Notes: generated by a model from the letters alone, not told the origin. 64,000 nt of DNA from Roseiarcus sp037446355 (GCA_037446355.1 JBBIIT010000013.1:5061-69060); one strand, 5' to 3'; positions 1 through 7,982 are shown, counted from the stretch's first letter. Numbers and translations are program-made.

Positions 1-678
1 GAAACGGTCGGCGCGCGGGTGACGGGCGTCACTCTATCGAAGGAACAACTCGACATCGCCTCGCGGCGCGCGGAGGAGGCGGGTCTTGGCGAGCGCGTTG
101 ATTTCCAGTTGCGGGACTATCGCGACGTCGAGGGGCCGTTCGACCGCATCGTCTCGGTCGGCATGTTCGAGCATGTCGGCGTTGCCGCCTTCGATGAATA
201 TTTCACCCATGTCCGACGGCTGTTGAAGGACGATGGGACGATGCTGCTTCATGCGATCGGACGCAGCGACAAGCCGGGGGCGACGAACCCCTGGATCCAG
301 AAATACATTTTCCCGGGCGGCTACATTCCGGCGTTGTCTGAGGCCACGAGCGCGATCGAGCGCGCGGGGCTTCTCGTCACCGACATCGAGATATTGCGGC
401 TTCACTACGCCGACACGCTGCGCGCCTGGCGGCAAAGGTTCGTGTCGCGCCGCGACGAGGCCAAAGCGATCTACGACGAGCGCCTGTGTCGAATGTGGGA
501 ATTCTATCTCGCGGGGTCCGAGACGTCGTTCCGCGTCGACGGCCACATGGTGTTCCAGATCCAGATCGCCAAACGACAGGACGTCGTTCCGCGCACGCGC
601 GACTACATCGGCAGGCGCGAGGCGCAGTTGCGCCGGCGCGAAAGCGCGAGCGCGATCCCGTGGCGCAAGACGGGCTGA
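1..678 (+). CDS. cfa: Cyclopropane-fatty-acyl-phospholipid synthase, C-terminal part (5' truncated by window edge)
   Basis: This is the C-terminal ~225 residues of a SAM-dependent methyltransferase of the CFA synthase family, which adds a methylene bridge to unsaturated acyl chains of membrane phospholipids. The reading frame is open from base 1, so the start lies outside the window. Family signatures are MFEHVG (part of the conserved active-site region) and FPGGYIP, followed by the typical C-terminal segment with WRQRF and FYLAGSE. Full-length family members are about 390-420 residues, so roughly the first half, including the SAM-binding glycine loop, is missing here. The gene converges on the radical SAM gene downstream, with 6 bases between the stops. 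The family call is firm; the exact lipid product is inferred. Confidence 0.9.
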   Translation, partial: ETVGARVTGVTLSKEQLDIASRRAEEAGLGERVDFQLRDYRDVEGPFDRIVSVGMFEHVGVAAFDEYFTHVRRLLKDDGTMLLHAIGRSDKPGATNPWIQKYIFPGGYIPALSEATSAIERAGLLVTDIEILRLHYADTLRAWRQRFVSRRDEAKAIYDERLCRMWEFYLAGSETSFRVDGHMVFQIQIAKRQDVVPRTRDYIGRREAQLRRRESASAIPWRKTG

Positions 679-684
679 ACCGAT

Positions 685-1845
685 TCAAAATAGCGAGAGT
701 TGGCGCGGCCCGGCGTCGCCTGGCGCGGGGGGCGGCTGAAAGAGATCGTTGCGCAAGGCGAGCGGTTCCTCGCGATAGCCCAGCCGTCGGGCGGCGATCT
801 CGAAACGCCGGCCGATCATCCAGGCATAGGGGCCGGAGCCCGCCATTCGGCGGCCCCACTGCGATTCGTAGTCCTTGCCGCCGTGCATGGATTGCACGAG
901 CGAAAGCGTATGCTTGAGTTTGTCGGGAAAATGGACTGCGAGCCATTCGCGGAAAATCTCGCGCAATTCGAGCGGCAGCCGCAGGGTCACGTAGCCCGCC
1001 TCGCGCGCGCCGGCCGCGTGGGCGCGCGTCAGGATCGCCTCGATCTCGCTATCGTTGACCGCCGGCACGATCGGCGCCGCCAGCACCCCGACGGGCACGC
1101 CCGCCGCGGCCAGGCGTTCGATCGCCTCCAGCCGCCGCGCGGGGGTCGGCGCGCGCGGCTCCATCTTGCGCGCGAGGTCGCGGTCGAGCGTCGTCACGGA
1201 AACGAACACCTTCACCAAGCCCTTCTCGGCCATCGGCGCGAGCAGGTCCAGATCGCGCAACGCCAGATTGGACTTGGTGACGATGCCGACGGGATGGCGC
1301 GCGCGCGCGAGCACTTCGAGCACGCCGCGCGTGATGCGATACTGGCGTTCGACTGGCTGGTAGGCGTCGGTGTTGGCGCCGAGCGCGATTACGCGCGGCA
1401 GATATTTGGGCGCCGCAAGCTCTTTCTCCAACAGCGCCGCCGCTCCTTCCTTGGCGAACAGCTTGCTTTCGAAATCGAGACCGGCGGAGAGGCCGAGATA
1501 AGCGTGGGTCGGACGCGCAAAGCAATAGACGCAGCCATGTTCGCAGCCGCGATAGGGGTTGATCGAGCGGTCGAACGAAATGTCGGGCGAGTCGTTTCTG
1601 GTGATGATCGCGCGCGGCCGCTCCATCGTAACTTCGGTCTTTAGCGCGCTCCTTTCGTCGGCGCTCCAGCCGTCGTCGAAATCTTCTCGCGCGATCGGCT
1701 CGAAACGCCCCGAGGCGTTCGAGGGCGCGCCGCGTCCGCGCCTGATTTCGGCTTGCGCGAGCCGGTCGCCGAAGCGGGCGCCAAGCTGGCGGGCGATTTG
1801 AAACCGTAACAGATCGTCAACCTGTCGAGAGGAGGCGAGGGTCAT
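685..1845 (-). CDS. PA0069-family radical SAM protein
   Basis: This radical SAM enzyme of about 386 residues has unknown substrate. The iron-sulfur motif CEHGCVYC (CX3CX2C) follows the segment SINPYRGC, typical of the PA0069/SplB-like branch. An AdoMet-binding segment (TKSNLALRDLD) lies downstream and the C-terminus contains GGKDYESQWG, a further family signature. The start chosen is the ATG at 1845 (MTLASSRQ); an in-frame start at 1872 would add nine residues without family resemblance. The long antisense frame across it is a GC-rich shadow. Spore photoproduct lyase is a relative, but that activity should not be assumed here. Confidence 0.88.
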   Translation of the reverse strand: MTLASSRQVDDLLRFQIARQLGARFGDRLAQAEIRRGRGAPSNASGRFEPIAREDFDDGWSADERSALKTEVTMERPRAIITRNDSPDISFDRSINPYRGCEHGCVYCFARPTHAYLGLSAGLDFESKLFAKEGAAALLEKELAAPKYLPRVIALGANTDAYQPVERQYRITRGVLEVLARARHPVGIVTKSNLALRDLDLLAPMAEKGLVKVFVSVTTLDRDLARKMEPRAPTPARRLEAIERLAAAGVPVGVLAAPIVPAVNDSEIEAILTRAHAAGAREAGYVTLRLPLELREIFREWLAVHFPDKLKHTLSLVQSMHGGKDYESQWGRRMAGSGPYAWMIGRRFEIAARRLGYREEPLALRNDLFQPPPAPGDAGPRQLSLF

Positions 1846-1953
1846 GGCGGCCCCAGAACAAAAAGGGAACAATGGAGATAAGCCGAGCCTCGCGTCCCGT
1901 CAAGTCCCGACTTCGGCTATAACGCGGCGGCATTTTCAAAACGGGAGTTCGCG

Positions 1954-2958
1954 ATGATTATGGCGCGCCGCCGACTGGGAAAAACCGGCCCCGAGATTAG
2001 CGAACTCGGGCTCGGCTGCATGGGCATGTCCGACTTCTATGGCCCCGCCGACCGCGCCGAAAGTTTGGCGACCATCGACGCCGCGCTCGATTCGGGCGTC
2101 ACGCTGCTCGACACCGGCGATTTCTACGGCGCTGGGCACAACGAAATGCTGATCGCCGAGGCGTTGAAACGGCGCCGGCGCGAGGATTTTGTCATCAGCG
2201 TCAAATTCGGGGCGATGCGCGAGGTCAACGGCGCCTTCCTGGCTAACGATGCGCGGCCCGTGGCGGTCAAAAATTTCGTCGCCTATTCGCTGAAGCGGCT
2301 CGGGACCGATTATATCGACATCTATCGCCCGGCGCGGCTCGATCCGCAGGTTCCGATCGAGGACACCGTCGGCGCCATCGCCGATCTCGTCAAGGCCGGA
2401 CATGTCCGCCACATCGGCCTTTCCGAGGTCGGCGCGGCGACGATCCGCCGCGCGGCGTCGGCGCATCCGATCGCCGATCTGCAAATCGAATATTCGCTGA
2501 TCGCGCGGGGCGTCGAGGATGAAATTCTGCCGACCTGTCGCGAACTCGGCATCGGCGTCACTGCCTATGGCGTGCTCGCGCGCGGGCTCATTTCCGGCCA
2601 CTGGAGCAAGGCGCGCGAAAACGCGCCGGACGCGCGCAAGAGCGCGCCGCGGTTCGTCGGCGAAAATCTCGATCGCAATCTGGCTCTCGTCGAAGCGTTG
2701 CGCGCGGTCGCCGCCGGGCGTGGCGCGAGCGTCGCGGCGATCGCGCTCGCGTGGGTTCTCTCGCGCGGCGACGATATCGCGCCCTTGATTGGGGCGCGCA
2801 CTCGGGTGCAATGGGCCGAATCTTTGGCCGCGGCCTCGCTCGCGTTGACGCCCACAGACCTCGCCGCCATCGAGATCGCCATCCCCAAAGGCGCGGCGAA
2901 AGGCGAACGCTATGCGCCCGCCGTGCTCGCGCGCATGGATAGCGAGAGGAAGTCCTAA
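1954..2958 (+). CDS. Aldo/keto reductase
   Basis: This 334-residue NADPH-dependent oxidoreductase of the AKR superfamily (YajO/AKR13-like) has the start ATG at 1954, preceded by GGGAG at about 7 bases. Visible landmarks are LGLGCMGMSDFYG at the N-terminus, the catalytic Asp/Tyr segment TGDFYG, the Lys in SVKFG and the cofactor-binding GLSEVG. The usual catalytic histidine in the QHRVDP-type motif is replaced: the aligned segment reads YRPARLDP, with Ala at the His position. Substrate range is therefore uncertain. The gene converges on the metallopeptidase downstream, leaving 7 bases between the stops. Confidence 0.9.
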   Translation: MIMARRRLGKTGPEISELGLGCMGMSDFYGPADRAESLATIDAALDSGVTLLDTGDFYGAGHNEMLIAEALKRRRREDFVISVKFGAMREVNGAFLANDARPVAVKNFVAYSLKRLGTDYIDIYRPARLDPQVPIEDTVGAIADLVKAGHVRHIGLSEVGAATIRRAASAHPIADLQIEYSLIARGVEDEILPTCRELGIGVTAYGVLARGLISGHWSKARENAPDARKSAPRFVGENLDRNLALVEALRAVAAGRGASVAAIALAWVLSRGDDIAPLIGARTRVQWAESLAAASLALTPTDLAAIEIAIPKGAAKGERYAPAVLARMDSERKS

Positions 2959-2965
2959 GGCCCGA

Positions 2966-3847
2966 TCACTGCGAGAACGTGTTGCAGTCGCTGATCTGGC
3001 CGCTCTTGAGGCCGGTCGTCAGCCATTGCTGGCGCAACGCCGACGAACCGTGCGTGAAGCTGTCGGGAACGGCGTAGCCGCGCGCGGCCTTTTGCAGATT
3101 GTCGTCGCCGATCGCCTGCGCGGTCGCCAAGGCCTCCTGAATATCGGCGTCGTTGAGCAACTTCCACTTCTGGTTGGCGTTGGCCGCCCAGACGCCGGCC
3201 AGGCAATCGGCCTGCAATTCGACGCGCACGGACAGCGCGTTGGCCTGAGTGCGCGAGACGTTCTGCTTGGCGGCGTCGACCTTGTCGAGAATGCCCAGCA
3301 GATCCTGAACGTGATGTCCTATCTCGTGCGCGATCACATAGGCGTAGGCGAAATCGCCGCCGCCGCCGTATTTGCTCTGCATTTCCTGAAAGAACGAAGT
3401 ATCGAGATAGACCTTCTTGTCGTTGGGGCAGTAGAACGGCCCCATCGCCGACTGCGCGCCGCCACAGCCTGAATCCGTCGCCCCATTGTAGAGCACGAGC
3501 GTCGCGTCGGTGTATTTCACGCCGGTCTGGGCCGGCAGAACCTGCGCCCACACGGCTTCGGTCTCACCCAGCACATGGCGCACGAGGCTGGTCGTGCGGT
3601 CGCTGGCGGGCGGCGCGGCGATATTGGCCTGCGGCGCAGTCATCGCGACGTTCGAGCCGTTGCCGGCGAGAATCTGCGCGCCGCCGAGCAGGATCGACGG
3701 GTTGACGCCGGTGAAGTAGCTGATCACGAACACGACGATGATGACGCCGATGCCAAGACCGCCGGCGCCGCCGGAGATCGGCACGCCGCCGCTCTGTCCA
3801 CGACGGTCTTCGATATTTGAAGATTCCGGGGTGTTTTCCCAATCCAT
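2966..3847 (-). CDS. Neutral zinc metallopeptidase (YpfJ family, membrane-anchored)
   Basis: This is a predicted zinc metallopeptidase of about 293 residues from the KPN_02809/YpfJ neutral zinc metallopeptidase family. It begins MDWENTPES, followed by a Gly-rich stretch and one N-terminal membrane helix (GIGVIIVVFVISYF), so the catalytic part is probably periplasmic. The zinc site is HEIGHHVQ (HEXXH), and a downstream ELQADCLAG supplies the third ligand region. The start at 3847 is favoured over 3865 because GAGGAG lies just upstream of it. The physiological substrate is unknown. Confidence 0.9.
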   Translation of the reverse strand: MDWENTPESSNIEDRRGQSGGVPISGGAGGLGIGVIIVVFVISYFTGVNPSILLGGAQILAGNGSNVAMTAPQANIAAPPASDRTTSLVRHVLGETEAVWAQVLPAQTGVKYTDATLVLYNGATDSGCGGAQSAMGPFYCPNDKKVYLDTSFFQEMQSKYGGGGDFAYAYVIAHEIGHHVQDLLGILDKVDAAKQNVSRTQANALSVRVELQADCLAGVWAANANQKWKLLNDADIQEALATAQAIGDDNLQKAARGYAVPDSFTHGSSALRQQWLTTGLKSGQISDCNTFSQ

Positions 3848-4194
3848 GGCGGTCTCCTCGGGCAATGCTTTTGTAATCGAATGGACGGCCTTCTAGCAGA
3901 GGCGGGATGGCGGGGGTAGGGCCCGCGCGCGCCTCCCATCGAAGCAAGAATTCGTTGACCCGCCGGGCGCCGCTATGGCGCCGCGGCTCTTCCGCTATTA
4001 TTCCGTGCCAACGAGACTCGCGGCGCGGCCGCGAAAAAATTGGCGCGGGGAATTGCGATGGCTAAAGAGAGTGAGGCGCTAGTGCCTCGGCCCACGTTTC
4101 CTGCGTTCGCCTGTGCGGTCGCGCGGGATCGGCGCCGCAACTCAAGAGCGCGCTTCGACACAGATTCGGTCTCGATGCGTTCGTATCTGCCTTG
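3848..4194. other. Intergenic region between divergent genes
   Basis: This stretch of about 350 bases lies between the metallopeptidase start and the flavoprotein start, so it should hold both promoters. One short open frame of 46 codons begins at an ATG near 4059 and runs into the flavoprotein start region, but it has no recognisable protein features. No terminator, tRNA or repeat was found. A TATTAT sequence near 3996 has no matching -35 element at standard spacing. Confidence 0.3.
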
Positions 4195-4475
4195 GTGAGC
4201 GTGGAGACTCGCGAAGCGCTCGTCGTCGGCGCCGGGCCGGCGGGGCTGATGGCGGCCGAAATGCTAGCGAGGTCCGGGCGGCGGGTCGTCGTCGCCGACG
4301 CCGCGCCGAGTCCGGCGCGAAAGTTTCCGCTAGCGGGCCGCGGCGGCCTCAATCTGACCCATAGCGAGCCGCTCGATCGCTTCCTCGCGCGCTATGGCGA
4401 GGCGCGGGCGCGCATCGCTGGCGCGATCGAGGCCTTCCCGCCGGAGGCCTTGCGCGATTGGAGCGCGGCGCTGGG
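4195..4475 (+). CDS. BaiN/HI0933-family flavoprotein, N-terminal fragment (interrupted by assembly gap)
   Basis: This is the N-terminal ~94 residues of an NAD(P)/FAD-dependent oxidoreductase of the HI0933/TIGR03862 type. The FAD-binding Rossmann motif VVGAGPAGLMAAE lies near the start, followed by PARKFPLAGRGGLNLTHSE, the family hallmark for binding the dinucleotide. The start codon is uncertain: TTG at 4192, GTG at 4195 and GTG at 4201 are all in frame. The coding sequence runs into 100 N at 4476. The rest of the gene resumes after the gap in a different frame, so the two parts belong to one gene only if the gap length is a placeholder. Confidence 0.85.
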
Positions 4476-4575
4476 NNNNNNNNNNNNNNNNNNNNNNNNN
4501 NNNNNNNNNNNNNNNNNNNNNNNNNNNNNNNNNNNNNNNNNNNNNNNNNNNNNNNNNNNNNNNNNNNNNNNNNNN
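4476..4575. other. Assembly gap (100 N)
   Basis: A run of exactly 100 undetermined bases sits inside a flavoprotein gene. The 94-residue N-terminal and ~149-residue C-terminal fragments together fall well short of the ~400 residues usual for this family. The true missing sequence is therefore probably several hundred bases, and the 100 N is a scaffolding placeholder. Confidence 0.95.
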
Positions 4576-5024
4576 CCGACGGATCGGCGATCCTGACCCT
4601 GGATCTCAAGCCGGACATGACGCTCGATGCGCTCGCCCGTCGGCTCCGGGCGCGGGCGCCGGGACAGTCGCTGTCCACGTTGTTGCGCAAGGCGGCGCGG
4701 CTCAGCCCCGAGGCGATCGCCCTGCTGCGTGAAGGCGGCCCCGCGCCGGACGACCCTGCCGCGCTGGCGACGCGGCTGAAAGCTTGCCCATTGCGCCTGA
4801 CCGGCGTCGCGCCGCTGGCGCGCGCGATCTCCAGCGGCGGCGGGGTAGCCTGGAGCGAAATCGATGAGAATTACATGTTGCGGGCGCTGCCGGGCGTTTT
4901 CATCGCCGGAGAGATGATCGACTGGGAGGCGCCGACCGGCGGCTATCTGCTGCAAGGCGCTTTCGCGACCGGGGCAGCGGCGGGGCGTGGGGCCGAAGCT
5001 TGGCTTTCGCGTTCGATCCGTTGA
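4576..5024 (+). CDS. BaiN/HI0933-family flavoprotein, C-terminal fragment
   Basis: This is the C-terminal ~149 residues of the flavoprotein whose N-terminus lies before the gap. Recognisable family features are SGGGVAWSEID and LPGVFIAGEMIDWEAPTGGYLLQ, which carry the FAD-contacting glycine motif of the last Rossmann strand. The middle of the protein is missing. The frame differs from that of the upstream piece, as expected for a gap of unknown length. Members of this family are oxidoreductases of poorly defined substrate; BaiN acts on bile acids in gut clostridia, but that role does not transfer to this organism. Confidence 0.82.
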
Positions 5025-5066
5025 GCGCGGAAACGGCCCCTTACTTGCGGCGGCGACGCGCTTTGG

Positions 5067-5342
5067 TTAGTGGCGGTACTGTTGGATTCGCGTCGTGCGC
5101 AGTCCGGCGAGGCCGAATTGATCGATCGAGACCTGCCAGCTCAAGAATTCATCGACGGTCAGCGTATAGCGGGCGCAGGCTTCTTCGAGCGATAGCAAAC
5201 CGCCGCGAACCGCGGCGACCACCTCGGCCTTGCGGCGGATGACCCAGCGCTTGGTGGAGGGCGGCGGCAGATCGGCGACCGTAAGCGGGCTTCCGTCGGG
5301 ACCGATCACGTATTTCACTCTCGGTCGTAGCGATTCACTCAT
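5067..5342 (-). CDS. sciP: SciP-type CtrA inhibitor (DUF1153)
   Basis: This 91-residue helix-turn-helix protein belongs to the DUF1153/SciP family. In Caulobacter, SciP binds the cell-cycle regulator CtrA and blocks transcription of CtrA targets. Conserved blocks are LRPRVKYVIGPDG, KRWVIRRKAEVVAAVRGGLLS and the second HTH helix region ARYTLTVDEFLSW, ending in LRTTRIQQYR. The start at 5342 gives MSESLRPR, the family N-terminus; the ten residues upstream in frame do not fit. A CtrA-like box lies 55-69 bases upstream (5397-5411). The gene is divergent from mnmA and lies 2 kb from another CtrA regulator, rcdA. Confidence 0.9.
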   Translation of the reverse strand: MSESLRPRVKYVIGPDGSPLTVADLPPPSTKRWVIRRKAEVVAAVRGGLLSLEEACARYTLTVDEFLSWQVSIDQFGLAGLRTTRIQQYRH

Positions 5343-5396
5343 TGAACTCTCACAGACGCACGCAAAGACCACAATCGCTAACTTAGGGCCGCAGAC

Positions 5397-5411
5397 TTAA
5401 GATTTGCCTAA
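5397..5411. promoter_or_regulatory. Candidate CtrA-binding site upstream of sciP
   Basis: The sequence TTAA-GATTTGC-CTAA matches the alphaproteobacterial CtrA consensus TTAA-N7-TTAA at 7 of 8 fixed positions. It lies 55-69 bases upstream of the sciP start, a sensible position for a regulator. In Caulobacter, sciP is itself a CtrA target. The site is inferred from the sequence alone. Confidence 0.4.
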
Positions 5412-5623
5412 GCGGAGCCCTTAGAAAGACTACCGAAAATGTCTCAAAAAGTACTGAAGTATTGCGCAAATGTTACCATCAGAGGAGTTGCGCGGTCGGC
5501 GCGAGCGCGGCGCGTCGCCAGGGTGGCGGGCGGCTTCGAATTCCTCTAGAAGTCTTGCCGGAAGGCGCATTCGCCCCCACATTCCCGGTCGGTCGCAAGG
5601 TTCTGCGTTTCCGGAAAGGATTT

Positions 5624-6784
5624 ATGACGCCCGCCGCCGCACTCGCCGCCGTCGCCGCTCCGCGCGCGCTGAATTCGCTGGGACTGCCCAAGTCTCCCGC
5701 GGACACGCGCGTCGTCGTCGCCATGTCGGGCGGCGTCGATTCCAGCGTCGTCGCCGCGCTGCTCGCACGCGAAGGCTATGACGTCGTCGGCCTGACGATG
5801 CAGCTTTACGATCACGGGGCGGCGACCCATCGCAAGGGCGCGTGCTGCGCCGGCCAGGACATCCACGACGCGCGCGACGTCGCCGCCCGCATCGGCGTTC
5901 CGCATTACGTGCTCGATTACGAGACCCGCTTTCAGGAGATGGTGATCGAGCCGTTCGCGCGCGCCTATGTCGCCGGCGAGACGCCGATTCCGTGCGTCGC
6001 CTGCAACCAACACATGAAATTTGAAGATATGTTCGCCGCCGCCCGCGATCTTGGCGCGGATATTTTGGCGACCGGGCATTACGTCGTCAGCGCCGACGAC
6101 GGCGAGGGCGGAAGGGCGCTTTTCCGCGCGCGCGATTCGGATCGCGACCAGAGCTATTTCCTGTTCGCCACCACGCGCGAGCAGTTGGCGATGCTGCGCT
6201 TTCCGCTCGGCGGCCTGCCCAAGTCCGAGGTGCGGGAGCTGGCGCGCGAATTCTCGCTCACGGTTGCGGAGAAGGCCGACAGCCAGGACATCTGCTTCGT
6301 GCCCGCCGGACATTATAGCGATATGATCGAGCGCCTGCTTCCGGGCGCCTCGGAGCCCGGCGAGATCGTCCACATCGACGGGCGTGTGCTCGGACGCCAC
6401 GCCGGCATCTTTCATTACACGATCGGCCAACGGCGCGGCCTGGGAATCGCCTCGACCGAACCGCTCTATGTCGTCGCGCTCGACGCGGCCGAGGCGCGCG
6501 TCGTCGTCGGCCCGCGCGAGGCGCTGGCGACGCCGCAGGTCCGCTTGCGCGATTTCAACTGGATCGGGCCGGGGCGGCTTGAGGATATTTCCGCCGCCGG
6601 ACTCGCGCTCGCGGCGCGGGTGCGCTCGACGCGCCCGCCGGCGCCGGCGCGGCTGTTCGCCGACGCGCGCGTGACGTTCGACGAGCCGGAATTGGGGGTA
6701 TCGCCGGGGCAGGCCTGCGTCCTCTATGATTCGACGCTTCCCGACGCGCGCGTGCTCGGCGGCGGTTTCATTCGTCCGCGCTAA
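5624..6784 (+). CDS. mnmA: tRNA-specific 2-thiouridylase MnmA
   Basis: This enzyme of 386 residues transfers sulfur to U34 of tRNA Lys, Glu and Gln, using ATP and a protein persulfide donor, in the cytoplasm. The PP-loop motif is SGGVDSSV, with GLTMQLYDH following. The catalytic cysteines are in PCVACNQ and in SQDICFVP, and GQRRGLGI belongs to the tRNA-binding part. The start is the ATG at 5624, preceded by GGAAAGGA at about 3-10 bases; the frame is open far upstream but without homology. A small DUF1192 gene follows 8 bases after the stop, so the two are probably cotranscribed. Confidence 0.95.
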   Translation: MTPAAALAAVAAPRALNSLGLPKSPADTRVVVAMSGGVDSSVVAALLAREGYDVVGLTMQLYDHGAATHRKGACCAGQDIHDARDVAARIGVPHYVLDYETRFQEMVIEPFARAYVAGETPIPCVACNQHMKFEDMFAAARDLGADILATGHYVVSADDGEGGRALFRARDSDRDQSYFLFATTREQLAMLRFPLGGLPKSEVRELAREFSLTVAEKADSQDICFVPAGHYSDMIERLLPGASEPGEIVHIDGRVLGRHAGIFHYTIGQRRGLGIASTEPLYVVALDAAEARVVVGPREALATPQVRLRDFNWIGPGRLEDISAAGLALAARVRSTRPPAPARLFADARVTFDEPELGVSPGQACVLYDSTLPDARVLGGGFIRPR

Positions 6785-6792
6785 GGTTGGCC

Positions 6793-6999
6793 ATGGCGAC
6801 GTTCGACGAAGACAATGTGTTCGGCGCGCCTCGTCCCAAGCCCTCCGTGCATCTGATCGGCCAGAATGTGGACGAACTCTCCGCGCCCGAACTCGCCGAG
6901 CGAATCGAGGCGCTGCGTCGGGAGATCGAAAGGCTGCAAGAGGCGATCAGCGCCCGCGAGGCGACCAAGCAGGCCGCGAGCGCATTCTTCAAGAGCTGA
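6793..6999 (+). CDS. DUF1192 family small protein
   Basis: This 68-residue protein begins MATFDEDNVFG and has PSVHLIGQ followed by a predicted coiled-coil/amphipathic helix (LAERIEALRREIERLQEAI). This is the layout of the DUF1192 family found across Rhizobiales next to rcdA-type genes. Function is unknown. The ATG at 6793 is preferred to the in-frame TTG at 6787. The gene follows mnmA by 8 bases and is followed by a strong intrinsic terminator at 7156-7178. Confidence 0.82.
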   Translation: MATFDEDNVFGAPRPKPSVHLIGQNVDELSAPELAERIEALRREIERLQEAISAREATKQAASAFFKS

Positions 7000-7084
7000 C
7001 GCGGCGTCCCAGATCGGAACGCGGGGAAGCGTCAATTGCGCCACCGTCTAAACGGAAAATTAACGATTACCGATTATGAACAGG

Positions 7085-7178
7085 ATAGGTCGAATTTTCG
7101 GCTCCTGAATGGCTCTGCTCCGTTCTGTTCTTTGCCTCCCAACTCTCACCTTCGAGCCGCCTTCGGGCGGCTTTTTTT
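7085..7178 (+). ncRNA. Candidate small RNA with CCUCCC stretch and intrinsic terminator
   Basis: The gap between the DUF1192 gene and rcdA contains no gene on either strand. Its plus strand has the motif TTTGCCTCCCAACTCTCACC, probably single-stranded, immediately before a perfect intrinsic terminator. CCUCC-type anti-Shine-Dalgarno stretches next to a terminator are common in alphaproteobacterial regulatory RNAs. The 5' end given is approximate because no clear promoter was found. The alternative is that this is simply the 3' UTR of the mnmA-DUF1192 transcript. Confidence 0.35.
7156..7178 (+). terminator. Rho-independent terminator with UUCG tetraloop
   Basis: The sequence GCCGCC-TTCG-GGCGGC forms a 6-bp GC-only stem closed by an exceptionally stable UUCG loop and is followed directly by seven T. 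It ends the mnmA-DUF1192 transcript and/or the candidate sRNA. Confidence 0.85.
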
Positions 7179-7206
7179 ATCGCCGCGCTCGCGAGCGCGG
7201 AGCGCG

Positions 7207-7221
7207 TTAACCCTAACTAAA
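7207..7221. promoter_or_regulatory. Candidate CtrA-binding site upstream of rcdA
   Basis: TTAA-CCCTAAC-TAAA matches TTAA-N7-TTAA at 7 of 8 positions and lies 117-131 bases upstream of the rcdA start. In Caulobacter, rcdA takes part in CtrA proteolysis and CtrA controls parts of its own degradation machinery. The region 7179-7337 shows nothing else identifiable. Confidence 0.35.
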
Positions 7222-7337
7222 AGTAAAACGCAAAGCTCGCCTTGTCGGCGTTAATCTTGCGACGGCGCGGTTCGCTCCCGTCGACCGTCCCGATTCGGAT
7301 CGTCGACGCGAAGCGGTGGGCTCCAGGGGTGGCGGGC

Positions 7338-7901
7338 ATGGGAAGTTTCTCGGACGAGTTGCGCATCGCGAGGGGCGCCACGGCGCAGGCGAATTCGCGT
7401 ACGGTTTCGTTCGCGCTTAGACACGCGAATTCAGAAGCGTTCAAGTTGCTTTTCAAGGAGGGCATGGCGCTTGTTGAGGCCGCCGCCGCCTATCTTGACG
7501 GGCCTGGGCGCGCCGAATCGAAAGCATTGCGCCGAGCGGCCGCGCTCGCCTACGCGACCGAAAGTATGCGCCTGACGACGCGGCTGATGCAGGTCGCATC
7601 CTGGCTGCTGTTGCGGCGCGCGGTCAACGACGGCGAGTTGACGCCGGCGCAGGCGCTTTCCGACAAGCATCGCGTGCGCCTGTCGCGTCAGGATCTGGCC
7701 AGCGCGCCCGAACTTCTCGCGGAATTGCCGTCCCCCTTCTACGATCTTTGCCACCGTTCGCTGCGCCTTCAAGCGCGCGTGCTGCATCTCGACCAGGCGA
7801 TCGCCGCGACGGGTGAGAGCGCCCCCCCGCCGCCGGTTTTCGCTCAAGTCGCGCGGTTGCAGGCCGCCTTCGCCGACGGCGGGCGCATGCGGGCCGGGTA
7901 A
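7338..7901 (+). CDS. rcdA: RcdA-type protease adaptor (DUF1465)
   Basis: This 187-residue protein of the DUF1465/RcdA family is predicted to be an all-helical adaptor. In Caulobacter it helps deliver CtrA and other substrates to ClpXP during the cell cycle. Landmarks are VSFALRHANSEAFKLLFKEGMALVE-type helices and ESMRLTTRLMQVASWLLLRRAV, the best conserved part of the family. The ATG at 7338 starts MGSFSDELR and agrees with usual family length. With sciP 2 kb upstream, two post-transcriptional controllers of CtrA lie in one neighbourhood. Family assignment is solid; the adaptor role here is inferred. Confidence 0.82.
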   Translation: MGSFSDELRIARGATAQANSRTVSFALRHANSEAFKLLFKEGMALVEAAAAYLDGPGRAESKALRRAAALAYATESMRLTTRLMQVASWLLLRRAVNDGELTPAQALSDKHRVRLSRQDLASAPELLAELPSPFYDLCHRSLRLQARVLHLDQAIAATGESAPPPPVFAQVARLQAAFADGGRMRAG

Positions 7902-7982
7902 ACCGCGTGGCGGCTTGCCGGCCGCCGTTATTTGGCCGCATGGCGAAGCGAGATTGACTCGCCACTGGATTTTCCCATCGCC

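Noticed and set aside
5462..5623. Longer N-terminus for MnmA
   Set aside because: The frame is open upstream, but residues before the ATG at 5624 lack family similarity, and GGAAAGGA is placed for the ATG at 5624.
7902..7982. TPP riboswitch ahead of the ThiE-like gene
   Set aside because: The space is only 81 bases, and no thi-box sequence such as CTGAGA is present.
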